Positions 30,234-39,543 of a stretch of 64,000 nucleotides of DNA are shown piece by piece; the first letter of the stretch is position 1; each line of letters begins with the position of its first letter. The stretch lies in IMG/VR virus record IMGVR_UViG_3300042465_007707, positions 1 to 64,000 of that record; one strand, given 5' to 3'. The stretch is from a virus. A model generated the notes under the pieces. That model saw only the letters and a program-made list of their open reading frames with translations. It had not been told where the DNA came from and searched no databases. Made by a program: the position numbers and the translations under genes.

Positions 30234-31212
30234 ATAATTCTTTAAAATCTAATCCGTCAAATGAATTGTAAACATCTTCATCTGTAACATCGCTAAAATC
30301 TACTTTACTTACTACTTTTTCTTTAATTGAAATTTTTTTAGAAGTAGTTTCTCCAACTAAATCAAATAAAGGGTTTATTGACTCTTGCATAATTATTATT
30401 TTTTCTATTGTTTTTGGAGCTATTATTTCTTCAAATTTTTCTTGATTTATTTCCGACATATCAATTCTACTATAATAAAACCACATTCTAACAGATTCAA
30501 GTGCTTTCATATTATAGTTTATAGCATTTATAGGGCTTGGAATAAATTTCGTATCAATGCCTTCAATTGCAAGTTGATTTTGCATAGGATCAACTCTAGG
30601 TCTATTAAAATCAACTGAAACTACTCCTGTAGCTAACTTTGTTGTTTTCTTCAACCGCTGCATAGCTTGAACCTGAGTATTAGCATACACATTAACCGTA
30701 TTAATTATATACGGTTGAGATTGAAGTTCATTAAGCAACTCCGAATAAGATATATTTGTTCCTGTTGATACAACTACTGTTGTTCCTGATATAGCTATCC
30801 ATGGATTTCCAGCAGGATAAGATACATTAGGCGTTAAAGACGAAAATATAGTTGGAACAAATGTTGGATTTATAATCCTAATTATTAAAGTATAATTTGG
30901 AGAAATTCCATTTGGAGCATAAGAAAAAAAAGCGTATCCTAAACCTGTGAATAAAAACGCATTAAGGTCAGCTATTAACAAGTCAATTGTAGCTAATAAA
31001 GGAGAGGTGAAATAATTATTAGGAACGCCCCCTAAAGTGTAGTCTAATTTAAATTGATTAACTAAGGTAAAAGGAAAATTAATTCGATAATAAGTCGTTG
31101 TGTTGCTCGAAGAACTACCACTTAATCCGCCCGAAAATAAATTTATCTCACTATCGGCATTGGCAATGTTAGTTAATTCTAATGATATTAATTCGCTTTC
31201 TGGATTCTTCAT
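30232..31212 (-). CDS. Capsid-like structural protein related to the 220-aa protein, 326 aa
   Basis: Start placed at MKNPESEL (31212), since the longer frame adds an improbable hydrophobic leader. N-terminal half is an all-beta domain (YYRINFPFTLVNQFKLDYTL; ISPNYTLIIRIINP). The C-terminal half aligns with 27296-27958: SYSELLNELQSQPY and RPRVDPMQNQLAIEGID versus NPRLDPMQNQAGVSIV. The extra domain makes it the size of a double jelly-roll capsid or penton protein. C-terminal tail (DVYNSFDGLDF) is acidic. Role as second capsid or vertex protein is inference. Confidence 0.55.
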   Translation of the reverse strand: MKNPESELISLELTNIANADSEINLFSGGLSGSSSSNTTTYYRINFPFTLVNQFKLDYTLGGVPNNYFTSPLLATIDLLIADLNAFLFTGLGYAFFSYAPNGISPNYTLIIRIINPTFVPTIFSSLTPNVSYPAGNPWIAISGTTVVVSTGTNISYSELLNELQSQPYIINTVNVYANTQVQAMQRLKKTTKLATGVVSVDFNRPRVDPMQNQLAIEGIDTKFIPSPINAINYNMKALESVRMWFYYSRIDMSEINQEKFEEIIAPKTIEKIIIMQESINPLFDLVGETTSKKISIKEKVVSKVDFSDVTDEDVYNSFDGLDFKEL

Positions 31213-31250
31213 AATTGCAAATATAATTGTTTTTAAATAAATTATAAAAT

Positions 31251-31281
31251 AAAAAAAGCTTACCCAATGTACGGGCAAGCT
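31251..31281 (-). terminator. Rho-independent terminator
   Basis: Minus-strand AAGCTTGCCC / GGGTAAGCTT hairpin followed by T7, downstream of 31306-31488. Confidence 0.8.
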
Positions 31282-31305
31282 TTAAATTTCATTAAAATAA
31301 GATAA

Positions 31306-31488
31306 TTATTCGTGAGAAAGTTTAGCTTCGTCTTTAGAAATTTTCATTTCTTCCATCTTCATTTTACCCAGCTTTAATTGGTTACGGTAATAAAGAATCA
31401 TAAATACAGAAACTCCTACTGTAAGAATAAATAGTAATTGTTTTCCTTCAGTTGACTGACCATCTGACATTCTTTGAATATTAATCAT
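31306..31488 (-). CDS. Small single-TM protein, 60 aa
   Basis: N-terminal polar stretch with MSDGQS, then a membrane segment (about 17-34, LLFILTVGVSVFMILYY), then a charged Lys/Met/Glu helix. It lies between the acidic GWGLK-tagged protein and the capsid-like gene, with flanking promoter and terminator. Virion membrane candidate. Confidence 0.6.
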   Translation of the reverse strand: MINIQRMSDGQSTEGKQLLFILTVGVSVFMILYYRNQLKLGKMKMEEMKISKDEAKLSHE

Positions 31489-31506
31489 TTTAATTTATTT
31501 TAGTTT

Positions 31507-31917
31507 TTACCAATTCGATAGGTTTTTAAGTCCCCATCCTCCGTTTTTTTCTTCTTCTTTATGTTCCTCTACAACTTCTGGATTCGTAACGTGAGAAACG
31601 ATATTTTGAGGTTGTTCAACGATTGGAGCAACTACTACAGGTTTTTCAACTAATAAAGGTTCGTCTTCACGTTCACTTTCTGTATCATATTCCTCTTCCT
31701 CTTCCTCTTCCTCTTCATCGTCGCTATTTGCGTAGTGCCATGCTGCAATATCGTCTGCAATATCTACAGATAAGCCTTCCAACAAAACAATTGTTTCGGT
31801 TTTAGTCGCTAATCTTTGCTTGTTATTCCAAGTTCTTATAGCTGTTTTAATCTCTGAAGGTAAATCGCTTGCAGTTATACCTAATTCTCTAATTACTTCT
31901 TGATGTGCGTATTCCAT
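31507..31917 (-). CDS. Acidic protein with GWGLKxLxNW C-terminal tag, 136 aa
   Basis: N-terminal helical domain (about 1-65), then a run of nine Glu (CTTC-type DNA repeats at 31690-31720), a Pro/Val-rich linker and the C-terminus GGWGLKNLSNW. The last residues match the C-terminus of the otherwise unrelated 686-aa protein next door (SGWGLKFLNW). A shared terminal peptide on unrelated proteins suggests a targeting or packaging tag. Promoter TATATTTG at 31944-31951. Function unknown. Confidence 0.6.
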   Translation of the reverse strand: MEYAHQEVIRELGITASDLPSEIKTAIRTWNNKQRLATKTETIVLLEGLSVDIADDIAAWHYANSDDEEEEEEEEEYDTESEREDEPLLVEKPVVVAPIVEQPQNIVSHVTNPEVVEEHKEEEKNGGWGLKNLSNW

Positions 31918-31943
31918 TTTATATAAGTTTAAAATTCAAGGCA

Positions 31944-31951
31944 CAAATATA
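31944..31951 (-). promoter_or_regulatory. Bacteroidetes -7 promoter element (TATATTTG)
   Basis: Perfect minus-strand TATATTTG 26 bp upstream of the ATG at 31917; drives the acidic protein and the 60-aa membrane protein. Confidence 0.65.
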
Positions 31952-31958
31952 AGCAAAA

Positions 31959-31988
31959 GTTGGTTACATTTTACATAGTAACCAACTC
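31959..31988 (-). terminator. Terminator hairpin
   Basis: Minus-strand AGTTGGTTAC / GTAACCAACT 10-bp stem followed by TTTTG. Ends the polyvalent-protein transcript (32000) and partly overlaps the next promoter region. Confidence 0.65.
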
Positions 31989-31999
31989 CATTTTGTTTA

Positions 32000-34060
32000 C
32001 TACCAATTAAGGAATTTTAATCCCCAACCTGAAGCATTTTTGCCTATTTCTCCACCGTCTTTAAATTGAGGTTTACCTTTAGTCTTAACAATTGCATATT
32101 TACCTTTTGAATCATTTTTATACTCAATGTAAGTGCTTTGTTCTGGGTAAGATTTTTTTATTTCTTTTTGTTTGTATTCAATTGCCATAGGTAAATTATC
32201 AACCTCAGATTCATAAATTTTCCCTAGAATTTCTCCACCGTCTTCGAATTTATCTTCTTTGCTCATATCACCTCTATTCAAACGATTCTCGTAATAGACA
32301 GACCCATCTGCCGAAACTCTTTTTCCTAAAGGTAGGGCTTCACGTTTTCTGTCTGAAGATTCGCTTCTTTTGTGACCTTTACTTGGTTCGTTGCTTGGTG
32401 TTGCACCTTTTTTAGCTTTCAATTTAGCAACTAGCTTTTTGTGGTCTGCTTTTGCTGGTTTATTTTTTTGTTTGTAAGATTCTGAAAGTTTATTTCTTTC
32501 ATTTAAAGCCATTTTATTCCATTCCGATTCTGTCAAGTCAAAGAATTTAATAACTTTTAAATCATCACCAACAACTTTGCTTTTAATACCAGTTTTAACA
32601 ACCACTTTTTTAGCAACAGCCTTTTTGATTGGTGCTTTTCTAGTTGTTGGTTTTTTAGTTGTTGCTGTAGCTTTTTTAAATAAAGCCAATTCTTTTTCGT
32701 CACGTTTTCTTTGAGTTTCAGAAATAGTTTTATCTTTTAGACTAGCTTCTAAATTTTTAACTTTAGCTCCAACGTAATCTTCAGCCTTAAATCTTTCGTA
32801 TTTTTCGATTGATCCAAAACCATATATCTTATTTTTGTTTTTATTAGCTAATTCTTTTGCGCTTTTTTCTGCATTTGCTAATGTTGAATGTTTAGATATA
32901 ATTTCGTATGTAGCATCTTCATATACAACGTATTCATCTTTATGTTCTTCTTTTTCCTCTGCTTTAGTTTCCTTGCTTTCGTGTAATTGCTTTTTTAACT
33001 TTTCTATTTCATCTTTTGCTTTATCTTTAGCAAATTGAGGAAAATCTCCATCTATAACAGCTTGTAAATCTTCAATTTTTGATTGGATTTCTCCACCACC
33101 TTCGTATTGACCTTCTCTAATATGTTTTTGTAAAGAAAGTTTTACATATCTTGGTAAATTAACATATTTTGTTTCAACTATTTTATCATTATCAACAAAC
33201 CTAAATCCAATTTCTGCACCTTTAGAACCTTGTATTCTTTTTGTTGTTTTTATTTTTTCATTATAAAATTCTTCATCAAATCCTATTTCGTTAACGTGGT
33301 CTGATAAAAAATGATATTTTTGGTCTAAATTCCAACTATTATCCCAAATATCCCCCTCGTATCTGTTTTTATATTGATTTTCAATACTACCACCACCTTC
33401 AAAAAACCCAAAACGTTTCTTTTTAGCAACAGGAGTTTCTGAAAAGCTAATTACTTCATAAGGTTCAACAAATCTCTCTCCGTCATCTGTGCCAACTATA
33501 TAGCTGCTACCTTTTTTCTCTCTTATAATTCCACTTCTCGGAGTTCCGTAGTCACCTTTAAAGCTTATTGTGTTACCTATTTCACCACCTACAGCAAACA
33601 TTCTCTCGTCTTTATATCCTTTTCTCATTGGTTTATCTTTTGCGTATCTTGTTTCGTAATCTTCACTTTTATTTACATATCTTTTTTCAATAACGTTTCC
33701 GCCTTTTGAAAACATTTTAGATTCTCCGTCTTTTTTGTCGCTTATAGAATCAATATATTTTATAATTGTACTTCTAATTGCACCATCTTTTGGATTTTTT
33801 GATCTATACTCCCATTTTCTATCGTAACGACCAACACTTGAATTTTCATTATAAATATTCAAATAATAAATAGAACCTTTATTTATTCCGTCAGTTCCAT
33901 TATTATCTGTTTCAGCTGTAAAAGTATAGTCACCTAAATTACCTTCGTATGAATGAAAAACCCTATTAGGTTCGTCTTTTCTAGCTCGAAATTCATTTTT
34001 AGTTATGTTAACTTTCATTTTATCATCACCAACACCGCCACCGTTATCTTGTTTTGTCAT
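32000..34060 (-). CDS. Modular 'polyvalent-type' protein with GG motifs, 686 aa
   Basis: Made of short domains separated by the motif [FY]-x-x-G-G-x-[IVL]: FSKGGNV, FAVGGEI, FEGGGSI, YEGGGEI, FEDGGEI and FKDGGEI. A Lys/Ala-rich basic segment lies near 470-560. The C-terminus is SGWGLKFLNW, shared with the 136-aa protein. No catalytic motif is clear. The architecture matches phage polyvalent proteins (Iyer et al. class), large chains thought to enter the host with the DNA and counter defences. The GG sites could be cleavage points. Confidence 0.55.
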   Translation of the reverse strand: MTKQDNGGGVGDDKMKVNITKNEFRARKDEPNRVFHSYEGNLGDYTFTAETDNNGTDGINKGSIYYLNIYNENSSVGRYDRKWEYRSKNPKDGAIRSTIIKYIDSISDKKDGESKMFSKGGNVIEKRYVNKSEDYETRYAKDKPMRKGYKDERMFAVGGEIGNTISFKGDYGTPRSGIIREKKGSSYIVGTDDGERFVEPYEVISFSETPVAKKKRFGFFEGGGSIENQYKNRYEGDIWDNSWNLDQKYHFLSDHVNEIGFDEEFYNEKIKTTKRIQGSKGAEIGFRFVDNDKIVETKYVNLPRYVKLSLQKHIREGQYEGGGEIQSKIEDLQAVIDGDFPQFAKDKAKDEIEKLKKQLHESKETKAEEKEEHKDEYVVYEDATYEIISKHSTLANAEKSAKELANKNKNKIYGFGSIEKYERFKAEDYVGAKVKNLEASLKDKTISETQRKRDEKELALFKKATATTKKPTTRKAPIKKAVAKKVVVKTGIKSKVVGDDLKVIKFFDLTESEWNKMALNERNKLSESYKQKNKPAKADHKKLVAKLKAKKGATPSNEPSKGHKRSESSDRKREALPLGKRVSADGSVYYENRLNRGDMSKEDKFEDGGEILGKIYESEVDNLPMAIEYKQKEIKKSYPEQSTYIEYKNDSKGKYAIVKTKGKPQFKDGGEIGKNASGWGLKFLNW

Positions 34061-34116
34061 TTTTTCAATATTTTGTTTGTAAAGTTAATTGTTTTGTAAT
34101 GATTTATAAAATCAAA

Positions 34117-34150
34117 AATAATAGGTAGCTTTGAATAGCTACCTATTATT
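34117..34150 (-). terminator. Rho-independent terminator
   Basis: Minus-strand AATAGGTAGCT / AGCTACCTATT hairpin followed by ATTATTTTT; ends the transcript of 34155-45481 genes before the 686-aa gene. Confidence 0.75.
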
Positions 34151-34154
34151 TATT

Positions 34155-34499
34155 TTAAACTAAAGTTAAAATCATTTGCAAACCTCTTATTTGTTTTTCA
34201 ACGATAGCTTTTTGTTCATCTTCTAACATAGGCACTAAAAGTTTTAAACCTCTAATCTGTTTTTCAACAATAGATTTTTGAGATTCATTTGATCCTTCAG
34301 TAATAACCTTTTCTACATTTTGATTTTGATATTTTTCAACTTTTTCTTTTATCTCAATAAATATAGGTTCTCTTTCCGATAAATACTTTAATTCTGGATC
34401 GGTTAAAATTTCTGTCTTAATGAAATTAGAAAATTGTTCTGGCAGTTTAGAGTAATCTAAATTTCTAAAATACGACTCTACTATAGTATATTTACTCAT
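34155..34499 (-). CDS. Protein with QIRGL C-terminal repeats, 114 aa
   Basis: N-terminal helical domain, then two copies of VEKQIRGL-x-LL (KSIVEKQIRGLKLLVPML; KAIVEKQIRGLQMILTLV). The same tandem ends the 770-aa protein at 43169-45481 (TQVRGLELLVPML; IEKQIRGLKLLINIV). Two proteins from one operon therefore share a C-terminal tag of about 40 residues, possibly an oligomerisation or virion-loading module. Function unknown. Confidence 0.6.
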   Translation of the reverse strand: MSKYTIVESYFRNLDYSKLPEQFSNFIKTEILTDPELKYLSEREPIFIEIKEKVEKYQNQNVEKVITEGSNESQKSIVEKQIRGLKLLVPMLEDEQKAIVEKQIRGLQMILTLV

Positions 34500-34500
34500 T

Positions 34501-37500
34501 TTATATAAGTTTTGCTAATTGAATTAGTTTCTGTTTTATTCTAGCTACTTTATTAGGCTCTGATATATTTTCATAATTTCTATCATTAGGAATTTCCATA
34601 CCACCTTTTTCAAGTACATTGTAATCTCTAGTTGAAGCATCTATGACCATATATCCATCAACAACATTTTTAAGCTCGTCTAGGGCTTCTTTGCCTTTTG
34701 AAAAGAAATCATCAATAACTGACACAGGGACAAACCTTCCAGTTTTTTGATACCTTGAAAGCATCCTTTCTTTAACTTCTTTATAAGGAACTTTATCCAT
34801 ATAAACTATAAATACTTTGTAACCTAACCTTTTTAAAGTGCCTATTAATGGTAAATAGTTTTTAGTGCTATTCATTGTGCCATCATAGATCATATCAAAT
34901 TGACAAGGAACTCCGATTTCTTTATCTGTAAGTAAAGTATTAATTATATCCTTCGTTTCTAAATGTGTAGAGTTTGCGTTCCAACCTTTATACTCAGGTA
35001 ATTTAGCTCTAACTTCATCAGCATCTATTTTAAATATAGCATCGTTCAACAAATAAGGTGCATAAGTTTTAAGGAAACTTGATTTACCAGAAGCAGGGCT
35101 ACCACCTGTTAAAATAGCTATTGGCTGTTCATCTTTTAAACAATTAATTTGCTCTTTTAATTCGTTAATTATTTCGTAATGTAATAATTTTCTTTCTTCC
35201 GTATAATCTCCGTTAATATCAATGTGCATTGATTTTGTTTGCGGTAAAGATTCAACACACTCTGTAAGTTTCTTTATAGAATCGTCATCTATTTTACGAA
35301 CCCCTTCTCCGTCCAATAATTCACAACTTTCATAAACTAATTTTTCTTTTTTAGGTTCTTTTAATCGTTTAATACTTAATAAATAGTTAAGTCTTTCAAA
35401 TTCCTTTACTAAAGTAGGTACGCTTTTTAATTCATATTTATTTTTTTCCCTATCTAATATAATTTCTTCAGTCCTTTTACCTACATATTCTGGAGAAGCT
35501 AAAAATTTAACTTCTTCACTTAAAGCAATAACCTTTTGTTTACTTTCGTCTATGTAAGAATCAATTCTTTCTACTTTTATGCTACGAGGATTTAAAAGGT
35601 CTTTATTTTCTTTTTCTACAAGCCTTTTACTTTCTATAGAATAATCTAACCAATAAGGTCTAAAAGGTCTTTGAACATTTGAAATATCCTCTTGTTTGAA
35701 TTTTTTAAGTATTTCGTCCATAGCATATCTTCTATCATAATCAGTTATTATTATCTTACCAAAATCATCTTTTGGATATTCTGACTTAAAGAAAGTAATT
35801 AAGAAATTAACCTTTTGAATAATATCTAAATCTTTTTTTGAAGGTGCTATTTGAGTTAGTAATTCATCAATTTCATCTTTATAGCGACTTAATGTATCTA
35901 AACTTGATTTATATGCAATTAACCTATCTTGAACACTTTTTAATGAATTTATATCATCTTGAATTTTAGTGTTTTTAACCTCAATCTCAAATAAAGCAAT
36001 AACTTTTGGGTCTTTTATAAGTGCATATTTTATTTCTTGTGGATCAATTTCCTCAATTTTTAATACACTTTTACCATCGTTGCTCCAAATACTGTTTATT
36101 CTAGCTGTTTTTTCTTCTAATTTCTGGAACATAAATATATCAATACTATCAATCATTAATGGATTGACAATACGAACATTCATAAACTCATTTTGTTGAC
36201 GCCAAATTCTACCTTGTAACTGAATCATATCAGTAGGATTCCAATCTAAAAAACAATTGTATAAACAAGTTGATTTTTTTTGTAGGTTAATGCCTTCCTT
36301 TATAGAACTTGAACCTAGTAAAATTTTCATTCTCTGAGAATCACTAATATTTTCGTATTCTTTGGTTTTTTCATCATACCTTCTACCTAAAAAAGAATCC
36401 TGAGATATTCTTTTTTTATCGACACTCATTTTAGCAGTTATTTGTCCTACTTCGTGTTTTTCAAAACCAATTTCGTTAATAAGATAATCAATTATAAGAT
36501 TAAAGTATTTTAAACCACGATCCATATAAATAACCTGACCTGACATTGGCTCGTTATGTTCTTCATGGTATTTTTTAATTGATCTAATACACTCCATTAC
36601 ATATTTAAGCTTAGGGCTTGTGTTTATGTAATCTAAATATGTTGGCTCTCCTAAATCATTGTATTCATATAAATAAGGGCTTAAAGCTATGTTTCTAGCA
36701 AAATTCATGCTTCTTAATGCACGAACTCCCGATTTTTCTTTATCGGTTAAACTATCATCGTCTATTGTATCTTCATCAGATGAATCATTTAATTTTTCAG
36801 AATCTATATCGTCTGCGTTAGAATGTTTTATCAAACCTAGTTCAATTTTGCCTTCTGCGTAACTAACTACATCAGACATGAATCTTTTTTGAGCAAAAGA
36901 CATTTCTATATTACAAGTAACTTCCTCCTCTTTTGATAATCTAACTACTTCATTGTTCACTAATTTTTTAGTAAATGGAATAACTATTTTATTAGGTCGA
37001 ATAACCCCAATATCATCACCCTCTTTATAGTTGAAATATCTTAATATTATTTTTTGCAGCGAAGGTAAATTATTGAACCCTTTAACGATTTCTTTATATT
37101 GTGGCTGTAATTTATGATTTACAATTAATTCACTATTTACATCAATATAATTATCAAAAAAGTCTGTTATATTTTTTAACCCTAAACTATCTAATTGATT
37201 ATAAGCAACCATTGATAGCATACTAAACACTTCCAAAGGTGAATTTGTAAATGGTGTTGCAGTCAACATTAATACATTTCTGTTTTTATTGTTTTTCAGA
37301 ATATATTGGCTAATCATAAAACCTTTCAATGCAGTATCTGAAGGGCTACCAGATTGTATTTTATATTGTTGTTTTGCTTTTTTTCCAGAAGATTCAGCTT
37401 CACCTTTTACGGATGTAAAAACTTTTTTCAAGGCGTGAGCTTCATCAAAACAAACAAAATCTAATCCAAGTGCTTCTATTTCTACATTAGTCCCTTTAAG

Positions 37501-39543
37501 TCCTTTACCTATTAATGTTTCTAACTTGCTGTAAAAACTTGCTTTTTTCTTTTCAGACATCATTTCATCTGCACCACCTTGATTCAATATTTCATAAAGT
37601 TCAGTCAAAAGTTCATTTTCAGTTTTTTGACTAAATCCTAATTTTGCAAAACCTTCGTAAGTTAATACAGTAATTGAACCCTCATCAAGTTTTCTTACAT
37701 TATTATTTTCATCTAAAATTTCATCAGAATAATCAACACCTAAATTAAATAATCCATTTATTTTTCTATGTGGTAGTAATCCTTTTATCTCTGATAACCA
37801 TTGTTTATAGGTTTGATTAGGCACTACTACAAAAGGTCTTTTTGAATATCCAGCAATAATAAATTGCTCCATAACCATAATAGCTGACATTGTTTTACCT
37901 ACACCCACATCGTATGCTAAACATCCACTACCTTCATTGAAAATGAAAGATACAGCTTCTCTTTTTTCTGGCTTAATAATAAACGGCTGTTCGTCATAAA
38001 AACTTTCTGTTATATTAAAAGCTACTGGAATTTTTAAAAAATCTGGCTTTAAATAGTTATTAAACTGCGAGTTCCATTGTGTTTCAATAGTAACTTTTTG
38101 CGATAAAGACAATTCTTCTTTAAGAAATAAAGAAAATAAACGATTACCTTCTTCTGTTGCTTTGGCTTTTGTTCGTGCAATTTGAGCCTTCCATTTTTCA
38201 ACTTCTGAATCGTTTAAATAAGAAGGTGCTTGTTTAGACCTTTTTTCAATGTAATAGTATATTATATCATTATATGATAAATTTCCCTTAATATCTAATT
38301 TATTTCTATTGATAGCAAGCCACAAACAATAGGCATCTGTTAAAGATAATTTATTAAATGTAGTTTGTTGGTAGCTTCTACCTTCTAATTTATAAAAATC
38401 TGGTTTCCCTTTATTTTCTGCTTTTCCAATTTCCCACCATTTAAAAACGTCAATAGAATTAGTATTTTCTATAAAATTATTTTTAGCAAATTTTGAAATT
38501 GGTTTTAGAATCAAAGATTTTGCATCATCGTTTCCTGTAATCGTTAATCTATTATCATAAACTTTTTGAAAAGAATTATTTAAAACAACTAACTGATTTT
38601 TTAATACATCTTCACCATAGGTTTTAGTAATAAAATCAATATCTTGACCAGAATTTTCTCCACCTTTAACTATCTTGCTTATTTTCTCGTAAATATCACC
38701 ACTTGCATAAAGTGGTAATGGTAAATAACTTCCTTTATAGTAAAACAAAATACCTTCATTTACCCAGTCTTTTAGCTTTTCTTCTATTGATCTTGTGTCC
38801 TCACCATATTTAGCCATTAAATACCAATCTTCAGAAAGCTCTTGACCTATACTTTCTTTGTAGTATATATATGCTTTTAATTCCTCGTTGGATATATTTT
38901 CATTTAGGGCTTGATATACCTGTTGATATGTTTGTAATTTAGCAACAGGAGCTTCGTAATCCTCGTTAAGACTTTCTTCTTTTTTAACTTTTTTAGCGAC
39001 AGCCTTTTTACCTATATCATTATTTGATCTTTCAATAATTTTAATTAAAAATTGTTCATTTTCAACCTTTAATATCTCTTGAGAAATCGTCATTTTAATA
39101 TCACTAACTCCGATATTAATATTTTTAATAAATTGGTCGAAATCGTCTGGTGCATCAATATTAGTTAATACTGTTATATCTCCAGTTAAAACTTGAATTT
39201 CTTTACCATATCTGCTTTTGTCAATTTTTATATTACCTAAAAGTTTCGTGTTATTTTTTTTATACCAATTACCACCGTATAAGTCCTCAATAGAATTATC
39301 TTCTTTATCAATAATATTAATTTCTTCTTCATCAATAACATCAATTTCTTTTTGTTCTGGGTATTTACCCAATATAAAATCTATTGCTTTTTGAAGGTAT
39401 TGTTTATCTTCTTCAGATGCTGTTTCTATGCTTTCTCTAAACTCTTGAAGTTCGGATTTTACATCATCGGGCATTAAGATTCCACCGCCATTGAATTTTT
39501 TTATAGCGTGTTGAATATTTTTTGGAGAAATGTTATCTATCAT
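34501..39543 (-). CDS. Giant SNF2-type helicase fused to zeta-toxin kinase, 1680 aa
   Basis: Polyvalent-type protein. FNGGGIL near the N-terminus; an SF2/SNF2 ATPase with DVGVGKTMS (Walker A, about 541-549), FDEAHALKK (Walker B, about 697), MLTATPF (motif III) and QLQGRIWRQ (motif VI, about 1110); a coiled-coil region (about 1170-1440); and a C-terminal zeta-toxin/P-loop kinase with TGGSPASGKSSF (about 1480) and KIDADEVRAKLPEY. Similar helicases occur in phage P1 DarB-type anti-restriction proteins. The zeta domain phosphorylates UDP-GlcNAc in toxin families. Overlaps the next gene by 4 bp. Likely delivered with phage DNA to protect it (inference). Confidence 0.75.
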   Translation of the reverse strand: MIDNISPKNIQHAIKKFNGGGILMPDDVKSELQEFRESIETASEEDKQYLQKAIDFILGKYPEQKEIDVIDEEEINIIDKEDNSIEDLYGGNWYKKNNTKLLGNIKIDKSRYGKEIQVLTGDITVLTNIDAPDDFDQFIKNINIGVSDIKMTISQEILKVENEQFLIKIIERSNNDIGKKAVAKKVKKEESLNEDYEAPVAKLQTYQQVYQALNENISNEELKAYIYYKESIGQELSEDWYLMAKYGEDTRSIEEKLKDWVNEGILFYYKGSYLPLPLYASGDIYEKISKIVKGGENSGQDIDFITKTYGEDVLKNQLVVLNNSFQKVYDNRLTITGNDDAKSLILKPISKFAKNNFIENTNSIDVFKWWEIGKAENKGKPDFYKLEGRSYQQTTFNKLSLTDAYCLWLAINRNKLDIKGNLSYNDIIYYYIEKRSKQAPSYLNDSEVEKWKAQIARTKAKATEEGNRLFSLFLKEELSLSQKVTIETQWNSQFNNYLKPDFLKIPVAFNITESFYDEQPFIIKPEKREAVSFIFNEGSGCLAYDVGVGKTMSAIMVMEQFIIAGYSKRPFVVVPNQTYKQWLSEIKGLLPHRKINGLFNLGVDYSDEILDENNNVRKLDEGSITVLTYEGFAKLGFSQKTENELLTELYEILNQGGADEMMSEKKKASFYSKLETLIGKGLKGTNVEIEALGLDFVCFDEAHALKKVFTSVKGEAESSGKKAKQQYKIQSGSPSDTALKGFMISQYILKNNKNRNVLMLTATPFTNSPLEVFSMLSMVAYNQLDSLGLKNITDFFDNYIDVNSELIVNHKLQPQYKEIVKGFNNLPSLQKIILRYFNYKEGDDIGVIRPNKIVIPFTKKLVNNEVVRLSKEEEVTCNIEMSFAQKRFMSDVVSYAEGKIELGLIKHSNADDIDSEKLNDSSDEDTIDDDSLTDKEKSGVRALRSMNFARNIALSPYLYEYNDLGEPTYLDYINTSPKLKYVMECIRSIKKYHEEHNEPMSGQVIYMDRGLKYFNLIIDYLINEIGFEKHEVGQITAKMSVDKKRISQDSFLGRRYDEKTKEYENISDSQRMKILLGSSSIKEGINLQKKSTCLYNCFLDWNPTDMIQLQGRIWRQQNEFMNVRIVNPLMIDSIDIFMFQKLEEKTARINSIWSNDGKSVLKIEEIDPQEIKYALIKDPKVIALFEIEVKNTKIQDDINSLKSVQDRLIAYKSSLDTLSRYKDEIDELLTQIAPSKKDLDIIQKVNFLITFFKSEYPKDDFGKIIITDYDRRYAMDEILKKFKQEDISNVQRPFRPYWLDYSIESKRLVEKENKDLLNPRSIKVERIDSYIDESKQKVIALSEEVKFLASPEYVGKRTEEIILDREKNKYELKSVPTLVKEFERLNYLLSIKRLKEPKKEKLVYESCELLDGEGVRKIDDDSIKKLTECVESLPQTKSMHIDINGDYTEERKLLHYEIINELKEQINCLKDEQPIAILTGGSPASGKSSFLKTYAPYLLNDAIFKIDADEVRAKLPEYKGWNANSTHLETKDIINTLLTDKEIGVPCQFDMIYDGTMNSTKNYLPLIGTLKRLGYKVFIVYMDKVPYKEVKERMLSRYQKTGRFVPVSVIDDFFSKGKEALDELKNVVDGYMVIDASTRDYNVLEKGGMEIPNDRNYENISEPNKVARIKQKLIQLAKLI

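Noticed and set aside
31690-31720. CTTCCT microsatellite
   Set aside because: It encodes an in-frame poly-Glu stretch of the acidic protein; not a separate element.
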